A DNA stretch of 45,284 bases from Lachnospiraceae bacterium (GTDB taxonomy: Bacteria > Bacillota > Clostridia > Lachnospirales > Lachnospiraceae). The stretch covers positions 1 through 45,284 of the forward strand of contig JAPFDH010000122.1 of NCBI GenBank assembly GCA_026169045.1. Direction: 5' to 3'. The translations under genes and the position numbers were made by a program. A model generated the notes under the pieces. That model did not search any database. It had not been told where the DNA came from and saw only the letters and a program-made list of their open reading frames with translations. The first letter of the stretch is position 1; each line of letters starts with the position of its first letter. Below are positions 45,213-45,284 of the stretch, one piece after another.

Positions 45213-45284
45213 TATTTGTATGGCAAATATTTTTCATTTTCATATTTCTACTTAGCTCTTTATAACTATTTTGCCTGTCGGCTT

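Overview
The window looks like a chromosomal segment of a low-GC, Gram-positive anaerobe of the Clostridia, most probably a gut Lachnospiraceae. This is inferred from AT-rich codon use, strong GGAGG ribosome sites, the cdaA-cdaR cluster, a eukaryote-type branching enzyme, GH2/GPH sugar-uptake genes and an ECF vitamin transporter. No rRNA, tRNA or CRISPR was seen, and no marker fixes the species.

Layout. 1-280: one end of a repeated palindromic element, then a sigma-A-type promoter. 281-1854 (+): two overlapping type III pantothenate kinase (CoaX) genes; the first has lost key catalytic residues, the second is intact. 1887-11880 (-): housekeeping genes (glgB, an AGCS alanine/Na+ symporter, mutY, an iron alcohol dehydrogenase, a COG2509 flavoprotein, a polysaccharide deacetylase and an HtrA-like membrane protease). 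12290-23881 (-): an exopolysaccharide/cell-wall glycopolymer cluster. In transcription order it runs HPr-like protein, Wzy-like polymerase, glycosyltransferase, rfbC, ABC-2 permease, ABC ATPase, two more glycosyltransferases, polyprenyl-phosphate sugar transferase and LCP ligase. 23971-27760 (-): the cyclic-di-AMP operon (cdaA-cdaR) behind two unrecognised membrane-protein genes.

27898-28066: a complete copy of the repeat found at the window start. 28234-28686 (+): a DUF2726 protein. 28800-33815: a divergent sugar-use locus with a GH2 glycosidase and GPH symporter (-) and an AraC regulator (+). 33896-35893 (-): pyridoxal-type kinase, ECF S component and small radical SAM protein, apparently one operon. 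36353-36772 (+): a DUF3592-like membrane protein. 36985-38100 (-): rtcB.

38270-45212 looks like the worn remains of an integrated mobile element. It holds a 29-codon ORF behind a consensus promoter, a fragment resembling the N-terminus of element-borne sigma-like proteins, an intact two-component system with an ABC exporter (probably antimicrobial-peptide or bacitracin-type sensing and detoxification), and an excisionase-like HTH pseudogene with an in-frame stop. It ends with a possible integrase tail and a decapitated 3' end of metG. A second small repeat family links this region (44385-44475) with the intergenic gap at 12089-12187.

The most unusual items are the degenerate/intact CoaX pair, the two repeat families, and the element remnant beside the metG fragment with an operator-like palindrome inside the promoter at 44194-44222. 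I see no clear evidence for a wholly new multi-gene system. The best candidates for undescribed function are the CoaX pair, the two membrane proteins in the cda operon, and the radical SAM/vitamin B6-type operon.
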